64,000 nucleotides of DNA from Leucogyrophana mollusca. Its lineage: Eukaryota; Basidiomycota; Agaricomycetes; Boletales. Location: NCBI GenBank assembly GCA_021014945.1, contig MU266446.1, positions 19,154 through 83,153 on the forward strand. The letters run 5' to 3'. Of this stretch, positions 48,078-59,375 are shown in pieces (positions within the stretch are counted from its first letter, which is position 1; every line of letters starts with the position of its first letter). Position numbers and translations under genes: made by a program. The notes below the pieces were generated by a model that was given only the letters and a program-made list of their open reading frames with translations, made no database searches and was not told where the DNA came from.

Positions 48078-50164
48078 ATGGCGCAAGTCCGTGAACGATC
48101 GCCCTCGCCGCCGCCCGCCTCGGATTCCCTGCTAAAACGGCTCAAAACAGTACACGCATCCGCGACATCGACTGCCGACCACGCCTCCCAATTCCATACA
48201 GGTCTGCTGGAACCCGATAGTATTCAAAAACTGCACCAGACCTATGCAGTAAACGAACCGTTCAAATACGCCGTGATCGAAAAACTATTCCAGGATGAGC
48301 TACTCAGAAATGTAAAGGACGAGTGTATGAAGGAGTTGAGCTTCACGGAGAAGGAGACGGACATATACAAAGTTAGTTGGGAAGTTCATGCATATGAATC
48401 AACCCTGGCAATAAGCTAATTTTCAGCCGATCCGATCAGGTCAACCAGACGGGTGACCTAGCCTCGCTCTCGTACCTCTCCGAGACGCAGATCGCGCTGC
48501 TTCCGAACCTTCTGGTGCTCCGTGATGCGCTGTATTCGCAGGCATTTCGGAAGTTCATACAAGCAGTCACAGGGTGTGCTCCTTTATCTGGGACCAAACA
48601 AGACATGTCTGTGAACTCGTATACCAAAGGATGCCATCTCCTCAACCATGACGATGTCATCGGCACTCGGCGTGTCTCATACATTCTCTACATGCCGCTG
48701 CCTTATTCCCAACAGTGGGAGAAGGAGTGGGGAGGGGCGCTCGAATTGTACCCGGTTCGTATGGGCGATGATGGCGTGCCCGAGCCCGAGGTCGCGCCAT
48801 GTAAAGCGATCCCTCCGAGCTGGAACCAGTTCATTTTCTTCGAGGTTCAGCCGGGTAAGAGCTTTCACTCTGTGGAAGAGGTTGTCGTCGGAGCAGATGG
48901 CATGGCCAGGCTTAGTATAAGCGGATGGTTCCACGCGGCACAAGAAGGTGAAGAGGGACACCAACAAGAACAATCACCTCTAGAAGTCAAAAGCTCACGA
49001 GAGCAACTCGTAAGTCTCATTTCTTTCTGCACCACTCGTTGTTCACATATAGCGCATACCAGACGTCTAGTTCGACTATATTCACGCGATACCCCGAATC
49101 GTCAGAGCTCCCGCACCCCGACTCGCCACTGTCTCCTGAGCACAGTGCCTTCCTTTTGCAGTTCCTAAATCCTGTTTACCTTCAGCCACGAACAATGAAA
49201 ACGCTCGCAGTGCGCTTCGTGGAGGAGTCCAGCCTGGAGCTACACGGTTTTCTGTCTTCATCGATCGCGGGGAAACTGGAGCCCGCGTTCCGGCAGCTCG
49301 ATTCAGTGGACGGGCTCGACGGGCAGAGCCGCCGAGGGTGCATTGTCCCTCACACCGCCGGGACAACCGGCTCATGGGAAGCTCGAGGCCCCCCGCACAA
49401 ATGGCGATATTGCACACTGCGTGACGCAGCAGGACAAGATGCCCAAAACGAAGCGGAAAGAGTAATTCGCCAGCTCCAAGACCAGGTCTTCCCGAGTACA
49501 GCCTTCCGCGCATGGCTCAGCGCACTGACGCAGCTGCTCCCACTAAGCTACGCGGTTGAAGGGAGGAGGTTCAGGCCTGGCTTTGATTATACACTTGCGA
49601 CAAGTGAAGAGAGCGAGGCTAGGCTGGATGTGGTGTTAGGTTTGACGCCGCAAGTGCAGAATGGGCAGGGACAGGCGGGGAAGGCTAGGGCAACTGACAA
49701 GGACGACGTACACGGGTGGCAGGCCGGCGAGTGGGGTGGATGGGAAGTATGTATACCTAGTCCTTTGATCATCGGAATAAGGCTGATGGATATTATCATC
49801 GTAGTGTTACATGGCTCCACACAACGAGGACGATGATCCCGCGGTTTACCGATCTGGGTCCAGCAAAAAAGCAGAAGCCGGTGCTGCATCGAATGAAGCA
49901 TCCGGGTCGCAAGGTGACAAGTCTCACACGGAAAACACTGATGAAGAGATGGACGAGGGAGAGGATGATGCTCCCGGTGAGGATGAAGACGATAGTACGC
50001 TGCTGACTGTGCAGCCCGGTTTCAACCGCCTCTTACTCGTCTTGCGCGACGAGGGAGTGATGCACTTCGTGAAGTATGTATCTGCAGCTGCTGAGGGCTC
50101 GAGGTGGGACGTCTGCGGAGAGTACGAAGTGGGAATGATACAGGACGAGGAGGAGGGTGCGTAA
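48078..50164 (+). CDS. TPA1: Ofd1/Tpa1 2-oxoglutarate and Fe(II) dioxygenase (prolyl 3-hydroxylase)
   Basis: Member of the Tpa1/Ofd1/OGFOD1 family, which hydroxylates a proline in ribosomal protein uS12 and links oxygen level to translation and sterol control. Catalytic half: KQDMSVNSYTKGCHLLNHDD (first His and Asp of the iron triad), GTRRVSYILYMPLPY, GGALELYPV, WNQFIFFEVQPGKSFHSVEE (third His) and ARLSISGWFH (2-oxoglutarate Arg). A second, non-catalytic jelly-roll half follows with PRTMKTLAVRFVEESSLELH, KWRYCTLRD, AEGRRFRPGFDYTLA-like text, WGGWE, an acidic linker, and a C-terminal LLTVQPGFNRLLLVLRDEGV plus HFVKYVSAAAEGSRWDV. Three introns at about 48373-48426, 49010-49064 and 49747-49805 are inferred. 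The start at 48078 has the usual charged leader. The gene converges on NOP13. Confidence 0.9.
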
Positions 50165-50300
50165 CAACCAACAGCGTACTACTGCCGGTGATTCATATCT
50201 TTCGATCGAATTTGCTTTTGATGCTACTTTGATACTTCGGTGGCGCGTCTGTCCCGAATGCCTAGTATCTCCTGTAGACGACGTGACAAAATACAGTGCA

Positions 50301-51805
50301 CTAAAACACAATTTTCTGGCCTTGACTAGGTATAATGGCAGCAGATTCTCGGGGCGCCTGAGCAAGGGCGGCACCAGGCTTTGCCCGGCCTCTGGGTGCT
50401 CTATCCGAGCCTCCTTTTCTGGCATGTGGGGGTGCGTCCCTAGTGCGCTCTGTCTTGGACGTGCGCACAGGTGTGTCCTCACCATCGTTCCTACCGTCAC
50501 CTGCGTCATGTACACCTCGCGGGGGCCGCGAGGTGGGTCGTGGTCGACGATCGGTACCATCGAACCGACCGCTTTCCCGGTGACTTCCACCTTTCCCCTC
50601 ATGCTTTGGAGGTCTTGGTCCACCTCCGCCTCGTCGCACGGCATCAGCTGAGGCGTATTCTACTACCAAGTCCCGCCCATTTAGGCGATGATTTCTGGGG
50701 TTTGTGAGCGCCGCTGTGGCGTGCTCTATGCTCGTGAAATCCACGAATGCGAACCTACCACCAATCGGCGTTAGTATTCAGAGGGGAACATTAGCTAAAA
50801 GCAGTTTACCCCTTGCATGCACCACTGTCTTCAAACGTGCCCATACGGATCTTGCGTATCCACGCGTCCTTTCCTGCACCCTCCTTCTCTTGCTCATCCT
50901 TCGCTTTGTCTAATTCACCCTTCTCTTTGCCTGGCTTTTTAAGATGCCGATGAGCTTCGAATAATTCTCGTATTGATTGATCGGTGGTGTCAAAACCCAG
51001 GTTACCGAGGAAAAGTGTCGGCGCGGGGGGCTGCTTCTGGATGCGTAGGATTTTCTGAGCGGTCTTGGACAGACCAGTTGCTGGTTTACCAGGGGCGGGT
51101 TTTGTCGAGTCCTCGGCGGACGCTTCCGGCGCTTTGGGTGCAGGTCGACCGGCGAAATCATCGCCTGGGAATCACCGATGAGCAACCGCTTGCCTAGCCA
51201 ACGCTACAGGCGGACATACCATCTTTTATGAGCAGATTACGTCCCTGGAACTCTCTTTCGGACAGTGCGATAGCGATGACCTTTGCGTCGGGCGATGCAA
51301 AGTCCACATAGGCGAAACTTGTCACAGCAGCCGTTCAATGTTGAATATACCCGGTCGAGTGCGCAGACAGGACTCACCCCATGTTCTCGCCTTTCGTACC
51401 AGCCTTCGTTGGCATGTGTATTCGTGTGATCTCTCCAACACCATCGAAGAACCCTCTTAGTGCATCCTGAGTCGTCTTGAAGGACAAGTTGCCAACCCAT
51501 ACAGAGTTTTGACGTTTCGGCTTTGCATGTGCAGACGATTTGGACAAGGCTGTTTTTACTGCAGAGCCGTCGGCGAGCTTTTGTTTTTTTGAAGGCGAAG
51601 ACAGCTGATCTTTTATTTTCTGTTCTTTTTTCTTTTGCCTTCGTCGTTCGGCATGAGACAGTACGATTTCTTCGGGCTCGGCCTCTCCTTCACCATCATG
51701 ATCAAGTGTAGTGCCAATTTCTTCATCCTCTGGATGGGTGTTTCTCTTTCTTTTTCTCGCTTGCGGCGGTGGACTGGGGGTGCTTGTCGAAGATGAAGAG
51801 GACAT
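50301..51805 (-). CDS. NOP13: Nop13-like nucleolar RNA-binding protein with two RRMs
   Basis: Nucleolar protein related to yeast Nop13, linked to ribosome biogenesis. The N-terminus is acidic then Lys-rich (SHAERRRQKKKEQKIKDQL). RRM1 starts with NSVWVGNLSFKTTQDALRGF and continues after an intron with GFAYVDFASPDAKVIAIALS. RRM2 is TLFLGNLGFDTTDQSIRELF, WIRKIRMGTFEDSG and GFAFVDFTSIEHATAALTNP, with both RNP motifs recognisable. The tail is Gly/Arg/Lys-rich (RRGGGGPRPPKHEGKGG), as in nucleolar proteins. Three short introns fall at about 51317-51375, 51180-51220 and 50755-50810. The start at 51805 precedes a Ser/Thr-rich leader. The 3' end is 137 bp from that of the dioxygenase gene. Confidence 0.83.
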
Positions 51806-51986
51806 CTGAACGCCGCTCGGGCCTTGGCCTACCTATATGTAGCCTGTAGGTACTGGGACTAACGATGTAACGTTGTAGGTATTGGGCGATTCGGAATGAC
51901 TTTCTAGCCACGTGATGTTACGCGCATAGAGTCCAGATATCGACAAGTGCTCAAGCGTTTGTGACCAAAAGCCAAAAATAGTGTCT

Positions 51987-53690
51987 TCAACAATTCTCTG
52001 TTACCCCGCTCAAGCATAGCGCCCTTCCCTGCTCTCGACTCGCCGCAAACATGGGCAGAAGGTCACTAACCTCTTTCCACCTGGCGCATCGGATCCCGGC
52101 CTCGTCGGTCCAGTCGTGCGTCGTCCGGATGGATTTCAAACGCGGAAAAAATGAAGACAGAACGGCGGCGACTCGCACAGGATCTCCAATTCCCGAGTTC
52201 ACAACAGACAACGTGGTAATCGTGTCGTTGGGCGTAAGCTGTACGAACAAGGGGTGATTTGGAGTGAGCCCACACTTTACATCGGCGTTGAACGGCAGAG
52301 ATAACTGGGTTAGCTTGCGACAGTGTTTCAGCAAATTTTTGAGACCTCCCAGAGTGATGGCAGGAGAATAAGGCCAGCCATAATGGTTCCCAAGGCAAAG
52401 TGCTTCAAGCTGGGGGAAACCGGCAGCTAATTCTTCCAGCGCGGCGTCGTCGAATTTGGCAGTGGAAAGAGGTCCAAGGTCAAGTGATTTGAGCCTGGAA
52501 AAGACGAAAATTGGCTTGCACGATATGATACTGCTATCTTCCACAGGCGGGTGGCGATAGTCTGCCCCGAACGAAAGCTTTTCCAGATGTGCCGGCGAGA
52601 AATGTTGGGGTAGCCATGAAATGAAATCTTGTATGGCAGTTGGAGGTGTCCACGTTTCGGATATTATGTGCAAGCGCGTGGGGGAAGCATAGACGTTCTC
52701 CAGGAATGCTTTGCATGAGGAGTAGGTGACAAATTCGATATGGATGACGCGCAGAGTTTCTGGGAAGTCTATCTTTCTCCTTGTTGGAGCGATGTCATTC
52801 TCCGGGATGATCAAGTGTAAAAAGCGCAACGATGGCAGAGACGGGAGATGGCGTATCAGCTTGTCGGTGGGTGCTCCGATGAGCAATTTCTGGAGGTGGC
52901 GCCATTTGCATACAACATCAACAATGACTGACGTTCCATCGTCATCAGCCGGACCATGTCGAAGATGTAAAACTTTCATGTCAACGCATTGAATGCCCAG
53001 TGACGAGATCACTGAGAGTTGCGGGATGGACCACTTGTGTGTGTGCGTGCGAGAATAAAACTGGGTGAGATTCGGGTTGATCAAACGCCGCAGAAGATGG
53101 CAGTATTCGCCGCTCCAAGCAGGGCATATCAAAACCTCAAGACGAGGGAGAAGAGCTTGGCTGACATGTGGGGATGTCAGGAGTGTGCTAATGAGTTCGC
53201 CATCGAGGTTGCACGTTAGACTCCCTGGCTTAGAAGTCCCAAGCACGCGCACGCGCATAGCATGCTTGGTAAATATGCGCCAATCATCTTCGCAAGGCAA
53301 ACGTCGTAGGCTCTGCATAAACATCGAAAGAAAGTCCCGTTGTGGAGCCATGAAACACTCTCAGGTACTCACTATTACCAACTCCGAGTAGGGGTTTGAG
53401 GTGACTGTCCAGAGGTCACTGGGCATGCAGCGTATCAGTGGGTCCATTAACTGCAGTTCAGAGTATAGGGCGTCCAATGCGGGCTCTGTAAACATTCGAC
53501 AAGACCTCGCAAGATAAGCAAGGGATCGGCGACTGCACTCAAGCTGCGCAGAGACCAGTGTTGGCATCCCCCAAACCGATTGCGGACCCTCGAAAGGCTG
53601 GGATGAGGCACGGGCGAATCTATCCTCGTCATCGAATACTGCTTCAATGATCATACGAAGAATTTCCTCCACGAGTAAACAATTGTGCAT
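51987..53690 (-). CDS. F-box/LRR-like protein
   Basis: The first exon (53373-53690) encodes MHNCLLVEEILRMIIEAVFD, an F-box-like helix, followed by LECSRRSLAYLARSCRMF and EPALDALYSELQLM, typical of agaricomycete F-box proteins. A 60-nt intron (53313-53372) joins YSELVI to SLRRLPCEDDWRIF. The second exon runs to the stop and contains leucine-rich periodic segments (FSRLKSLDLGPLSTAKFDD, LEELAAGFPQLEALCLGNH, LKHCRKLTQLSLPFN), which would form an LRR-type solenoid. Such proteins usually act as substrate receptors of SCF ubiquitin ligases and form large species-specific families in mushrooms; the substrate is unknown. The product is about 548 residues. The F-box match is weak but its position and the following pattern are consistent. 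Confidence 0.72.
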
Positions 53691-54400
53691 CTTTCGCGTC
53701 GATGTGTGCCGTGCTGTAAATGGTCAGAGCTCAGGGCTGCTCAGGGCAAGCGTCAACACGTGGGCCGAGTGTGCAATATCTCTATAATATAAGATGGAAA
53801 TTTGCTTCCGGTGTCCTCTGTGTCATGCGATGCACTGCAGCGCCGACATCGCCATGCTGTGCACACAAGTTGCTATTCTCGGGCAATTTTTTTTTCTGTA
53901 TATATAAGTTAGCATTAACGTAGAATCAGCAGCACTAGATACAATAGTCATTCCTTCGGCCGTTCCATCATAAACCTAGAGCATCAGCTTTCCTTCGTCG
54001 GCCTCGAGCAAAACTCAGCTCGCACGTCATGTCATAAAAATGATTATCACGTCGGAGTTCCGAACCCCATTTGTACTCTTGAAGGCATTTAACGGTTTGC
54101 TGCACCTGTGGTTCCCACACTCGTAGACGTATTAGAGCTAATATAGCGTGGGGAATGTGGGTCTAAGCCGATAGGTTTGGACCCACCCAGTGCTTAGTTC
54201 AATAATTGTTCGATAATTATGCGCCTTTAGACAGTAGGACAGCAGGTGTCGGAGCCATTGCCGAGCTCGGCACGGCACGCCAGCTCATATTAATGATCTC
54301 GGCTTGACAGCGCCCTCGGGATTATTGTACCCGAACTTCCCTGACAGTTCAGTGCCGCCGGCAATTGCTCCCGGCCTTCTTCGGGGGTTCCTGTATCTCG
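53691..54400. other. Spacer and left flank of the KDZ element
   Basis: No gene is supported. An A/T-rich TATATATAAG string lies near 53898-53907. The last bases before the inverted repeat (CTGTATCTCG) would include any target-site duplication, but the right flank is outside the window, so this cannot be tested. Confidence 0.5.
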
Positions 54401-54435
54401 AGCTCGCTGTCCCGCACAGCGAGCTCAAATATCTC
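54401..54435 (+). repeat. Left terminal inverted repeat of the KDZ element
   Basis: The outer 25 bases are a perfect hairpin: arm AGCTCGCTGT, loop CCCGC, arm ACAGCGAGCT. The inner ten bases are CAAATATCTC. The reverse complement of the right end differs at only two inner positions. Confidence 0.8.
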
Positions 54436-54732
54436 AGCTGTTTCGTGACCGTTTGACATGCGATCTTCAGTATTAGTTAGCTGTAGTTATCCACAACAAA
54501 TAAATGGTATTTCTTAAGTATATACAGTCAAATAAGGTCAGCAAGGGGAGATTATAAGATGGCTAAGGCTGGGATACATGAGCGCGCGAACGACTTGGTC
54601 GGGCGGGCGGAGAGCGCGTTATCACGAAGGATTAGTCGTGGGGGTGGTGAGTACACCGAATGCTGAGTACGACACGGAGCTCGTCAGGCAGCAAATGCAG
54701 AGACGAACACTTAGACTTACATGTATCCCAAG
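54426..54732. other. Left subterminal region of the element
   Basis: No coding frame is supported. It lies between the left inverted repeat and the stop of the first cargo gene, and probably holds its 3' untranslated region and subterminal transposase sites. Confidence 0.4.
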
Positions 54733-56867
54733 CTAGTCGCCCCCATCAGAGGACTCGCTCTCATCATCGTCCACGTCGGAGTCCTCGATGGTCGCTGCGC
54801 TCTTGGGAGCCTTGCCCTTGCGCTGAGCAGCCAATTTGGCCCTCTTCGAAGGGCGTTTGTTCTCTTTCCCTCCAGCACGGGGGCCACGCTTCTTTCCTCT
54901 ATCACCGCGAGGCGCACGAGGTTTCCCTACAGTTTCTCCTGCGGCGCGGCGGGCTGCGATGTTCTTCGTGTGCTGCTCGACCTCGGCTGCTGACATCGTG
55001 ACCCAATGACACGAGCCATCTTTCAGAGCATCCCGGAGCTTGCGAATCTCCGTGACGGTGCAGATCTTTGAAGGGCTCATAAATGGCACGTCGATGGGCC
55101 ACCCAACAAGCTTGATGCCCATGTTTTTCATGATCGCGATCTCATAATTGTCGTAGTTCATGACGGGAGTGGTTTTCCTGCCGGTGATGCCCTCTAGTTG
55201 GTCTGGTTGGTCATTGATACATAATTGCGAGAGAAAATACATTACTTAGCCCGGATTTAATCAGCCGAACACAGGTTCTGCGAACGTTCAGCAAAGAGTC
55301 TCTTTCCGCGATATCTACAATGAAAGAAATCAGTACAAGGCCATTAATGAAAAAGTCAACTCACTCTGGTTTCTTGAACACCCCCATTGCTCGAAGAGCC
55401 AACAGGTCTCATCGGGATCTTGATGAAGTACGTCTTCGACGAAATCCATGGAGTTATCGGTCCCGTACCAGGTAGGGTCTCCGCTGTCATTGACGTGGCC
55501 GCGTGTGCCAAAAATATAGAAATACCCCCCAGTGCGGAGCGCCAAGTTGTCGAGCTACGCAGTACGTCAGCGCACGAACCGAACAAGAGACAGTTCTTAC
55601 CTCTTTGAAGATGTTGAGCATTGTGCTTTTCATATCACGAGCGGCGGCAGCGTTGTTTGCACGCATGCCGTGGTTCTGAAGCTTTCGGTGGTCCACGAGT
55701 TCGTCGATGTACTGCTGCTCTTGATCGGAATCAAGATCCTGCATATCCGGGTCGTTCTTTACCAGCTCCCGAAGCTCTCTTACTGTATATTTTGCTCCCA
55801 CAGGACGATCTGCAAATTTCATTGTTACGAGTGTGCATGCGAGGGTCGAAACTCAAGGACAGACCTTTATTGACCTCTTCCGCCTTTGCATGCAGTAGCG
55901 CGTTCGAAAGTTGAGCTTTACGAGTTGGTACGAAGTGTTTATAGCCGGTGAAGAACTTCCGAACCTTCTCGGGCAACATGTCATGGCTGTTAGCTATCTC
56001 TTCAACCTTCTCGGCCTCGTACTCCAACAGCTTCTTGATAGCAGCATGGACCGACTCCTGTTTCGCCTTCTTTTGATCAGACGCGACTTTCCGAGACGCT
56101 AGCCGTGCTGCATCTGGTCGCGGAGGCACAGGTCGAGTTGGAAGGATGGGACGGCCCGGGTTGCGAGCGGCCCATGAAGAGCTGTTGGCTTCACCGGCAC
56201 TAATGGCTGCCAACGTAGCCTTACTCTGCTGGGGATTCAAGACACGTGATGAGAGTTCGGGGCCCTCGGGCTCTTCGAGCAATGAACTGTCGTGTTCGGG
56301 ATGTAAGTTTTCACGTGTCGTAGTCGGCGTTGATGACGGAGGGGGAGACGAAGGTGACGGGTGAGTTCTGCCATCGATTGGCTCAATGGTCGACAGCGAT
56401 GGAGCAGCCGTATAATTGGCATCTTGAGTGGATGATGTTGATGGGGAAGCCATGACGGACGGAGCAGCCGTATAATTGGAATCTTGAGCGGATGATGTTG
56501 GTAGGGAAGCCATGAACACGGCGGGGTCTGACCAGTTGACTGCCATGAAAGCAGGATCAAGCTCGACGTAGTCATTTTCTGAGGTTCTCCTGGCTTCTTG
56601 GAGAGACGACCGAGAAAACGACTGTGGAGGCTCTGTGATGTTTCCGGGAGGAAAAGATATGTGCGAAGCGAAGGCGGGGACTTGTGGGCGGTAGTCTTGA
56701 CCGCGTGGCGGGTGAAAATTGCCAGTGATTGCACTGGTCGCGTCAGGGCGTGACCCAGAGAGCGGAGTGCTGGGGTAGTTCATCAGAAAACGCGTCAGAG
56801 GGTCCTCAGTAGGAGAGGAGACCCCATTAGTGTCGAAGTTGAAATCGAATGGGGTTATCGGTTCCAT
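54733..56867 (-). CDS. KDZ cargo gene: unrecognised protein with conserved GW-P core and basic tail
   Basis: The first exon encodes a disordered Ser/Pro-rich region (MEPITPFDFNFDTNG start) with a duplicated SSTQDANYTAAPS-type segment. A charged helical part (HAAIKKLLEYEAEKVEEIAN, FFTGYKHFVPTRKAQLSNAL) follows. Later exons read RPVGAKYTVRELRELVKNDP, ALRTGGYFYIFGTRGHVNDS, DPDETCWLFEQWGC, NVRRTCVRLIKSGL and a conserved-looking core IKLVGWPIDVPFMSPSKI with IRKLRDALKDGSCHWVTM. The end is strongly basic then acidic (KKRGPRAGGKENKRPSKRAK, DSDVDDDESESSDGGD), suggesting a nuclear, chromatin- or DNA-contacting protein. Four introns restore frame. I have a general impression that the core recurs in agaricomycete genomes near mobile DNA, but I cannot name the family. 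Intact. Confidence 0.7.
56401..56515 (-). repeat. 60-bp tandem duplication inside the cargo coding sequence
   Basis: A unit beginning GGAGCAGCCGTATAATTGG on the plus strand recurs after exactly 60 bp with a few substitutions. It encodes two copies of an NYTAAPS-ending segment of 20 residues in the disordered N-terminus. Confidence 0.85.
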
Positions 56868-57932
56868 AGTATGGGAGAAGTAGACCTTCGAGAGAAAAAA
56901 CGCGCGTACTCTTAGACCAACGAGACGACGCGCCTCCGTGTTTTGTTGGCGTCGGACAAACAACACGAAACATAAAGTATTCTAGTCATTTAAAAAAACA
57001 ATAACTGTCAGAGCATTCAAACGCCGATCGTTGAGGTGGATCTTACCAGTCTCCGAGCATATTGACAAGGGATCGAAGTCACGTGTGCTGACACTTGTGA
57101 TTAGGAGATCAGGTAGTTGCTGCATGACAAACACGATGGAAAATATACCTGGCTGCGTCAAAATCAGAGCTCTCGCCGGTTCGCAAGGATACCAGGGTCT
57201 CCGATGCGTCATATACGCAAATATTCCATGCATTGACACACGAAAATCTGGTTAATGCATCATGTCAGTGAATCTCGACAAAACAAAACGAAGGAGAAAA
57301 CTGACCGTACATCAAACGACACGCCGCATACTTGTGTGATGAATACATGGTCCCGGAGAACAGCTGATTGACCAATAATGTCAGCGCTGACGGCAAATAT
57401 GGTCCAAAGAACAGGATAACTCACTTTTTGTCGCCAAGCCCGAGAGGACTTTGCTGGAAAGTCGCAACTTCGAGTAACGGCTCGATAGCACCCTCCAGCG
57501 CCATGCGTGTGTTGGACTTCAGGATTCACGACCCAAATGAAGTCGGCGAGGCTGCGTATTGACAGGTGCCATAGTCGGGAGATCATCAAACAAGTATAAG
57601 GAGGTATTGCAGGAGAGAACTTACCAGCGAGGTTTCCAATGCTAATGCACCGCTATCACTGTTCACTGTATTGACTTAATCCTCGAATCCAGGAGCTGTG
57701 AGTCTTTTGGTGGGAGTTTCGCGTCTCGAAGTTACTTGCTTTCCTTATTCAGCGACAGATTTGCTTCCGCGATTTGCGGGAACTTGCGGCAGTGCCAAGG
57801 GTTGATCTTGCTTTCCACCAACTCCGAGTCAAGCCGGCAACCTCCGAGTCCAACGACACGCACAAGGTAAGTCAGTCGTGATTCTTGCATTCTGATAACT
57901 AACACCAGAACTCCAAAGCCATATACAGTAGG
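56868..57932. other. Element interior of uncertain content
   Basis: Minus-strand open stretches at 56982-57239 and 57260-57589 carry plausible donors and acceptors (for example GTGAGT near 57425 and GTCAGT near 57304). No single combination gives a convincing protein: two of the three phases soon meet stops. It could be a decayed or fast-evolving small gene. The plus-strand leader of the next gene is also here. Confidence 0.35.
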
Positions 57933-58948
57933 ATGGCCGGTCGAGTGGCGAGGCGCAGGGGCACGCAACGGGAAGCCACCGAACGTTGGCTAGCAAAACC
58001 CGGGTAAGCATCTGACCTATCATCTCACTCCTGCAACCTGCTTATTACAATTATCAGAGTACTAGAGGATCAACGCGAAAAAGCACAAGTGAGGTCTGCT
58101 AAGTAAGTCGATGATTACCAACATACTTTACAATTGGCTGACGAACATCCACGTCCAGCAATCGCCGCAAGTAAGCCAACGACCCAGTTCAATCATCTAG
58201 CTATCATCTAGCTGACGTATCGTACAGACAGAGACTTCTGGCCACCAGCGAAGCTCCGCCTCTCGTCGACGACGATCTCGACCGCTCTTCCCCAGGCGCT
58301 ATGCCCACCGAGAACTCAGCAACGTCTCTCTCATCGCTATCCATTATTTCCGAAGACGCGGGTCCGCCACCAACTTTGCCGTCCCTGCGTCTGCGAATCG
58401 ATGAATGGCGAATGGAGTGGGGACCGGAAGGCGCCTGGAGTAAGGTATTTTACGAGTGCCTACAGCGTGCCAGGGATCATTCGACGCGAGCCACCAACAA
58501 GTTTTTTGTCGACTGCGAGGAGCACGTTTGTGAAGGCAGGCGGATCTTGAGTGCTCTGAGGAGAATCATACACAGCCCCACTCGAGGCGGAAGAACGCAT
58601 GTGGAGGACCATTATATTCAAGTCTACGATATTTCGTTGGCGGTAGTCTCCGAGCTTCGGTTCTTCGAGGTGAAGCTGGATGAGTACGCTCCTTCGGTTC
58701 CTTCGACTCGGATTTCCGATGTACGACATTATTCAGCACTGTAGTTTGCGTGAATACAACTATTGTACAAGTTCTACATGATGTTGGCAGTCCTCTGTCC
58801 CCGATTGCCCAAGTCTGTTAGCCATTTTGCACTCGAAGATATGGCGAACGTATATCGAACGTATATCGAACGCGTTCGATATACTACATACTTACCTCTC
58901 GGAATCCCTCAATTTGAGGTCTCAAGGCTATACGAAGTAGTGTTATAG
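57933..58948 (+). CDS. KDZ cargo gene: unrecognised helical protein with a 12-nt microexon
   Basis: Five exons give one frame: 57933-58003, 58058-58102, 58159-58170, 58228-58720 and 58772-58948. The N-terminus is basic (MAGRVARRRGTQREATERW, then NNRRKQRL), suggesting nuclear import or nucleic-acid contact. A Ser-rich acidic linker follows. The rest is predominantly helical: LRLRIDEWRMEWGPEGAWSK, RARDHSTRATNKFFVDCEEH, YDISLAVVSELRFFEVKLDE, FYMMLAVLCPRLPKSVSHFA and DMANVYRTYIERVRYTTYLP. No named domain is recognised and no catalytic motif is seen. Without the 12-nt third exon the flanking introns would fuse and four residues would be lost with frame kept, so alternative skipping is possible. 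The last exon contains a 24-bp perfect palindrome. Confidence 0.6.
58861..58884. repeat. Perfect 24-bp palindrome next to an 11-bp direct repeat
   Basis: The half-site is GTATATCGAACG. The preceding 11 bases (58850-58860) repeat GTATATCGAAC directly. It sits inside the last exon of the cargo gene and may be a protein-binding site (inference). Confidence 0.7.
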
Positions 58949-59375
58949 GTACGGGGGGGTACTGAACATTGTGCAGACGGTCCGAGCTCTCAAAAGTTCT
59001 GGCAACTGCCCTGGTGAGCGAATTCATGTGCATGCGCATTCGTGTTCGTGCAACGCGTCAAGCACTCGACATGGTCGGTTGTGGCGTTAAGGACTAAATT
59101 ACAACAGCTATACTCACACAAACCTCTCAATAGCCAGCTTACACTTGACTTAGTGATAGTGCATATGAAAGTTCACGATCAAAAAAATAGATTGTGCGAC
59201 AATGGAAAAATACAGGCCAGCCTGAGCGTGCAGCAATCATCAGACATATATTATAGTACTCTACAACATGGTCACGCCCAAAGTTCCGATCACATTGCTC
59301 ATAAGAACCCACGTAGCCTGGCGGATAAGAATGAGAACGATCCAGGCCGAATATCAAGTGAAAAAACAAACCTTA
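58949..59375. other. Element interior between converging cargo genes
   Basis: No gene is supported. A/T-rich; it probably contains the 3' untranslated regions of the two flanking cargo genes. Confidence 0.45.

Noticed and set aside
50033..50644. Minus-strand frame of 203 codons near the ends of TPA1 and NOP13
   Set aside because: It overlaps the NOP13 tail in another phase and has no recognisable content.
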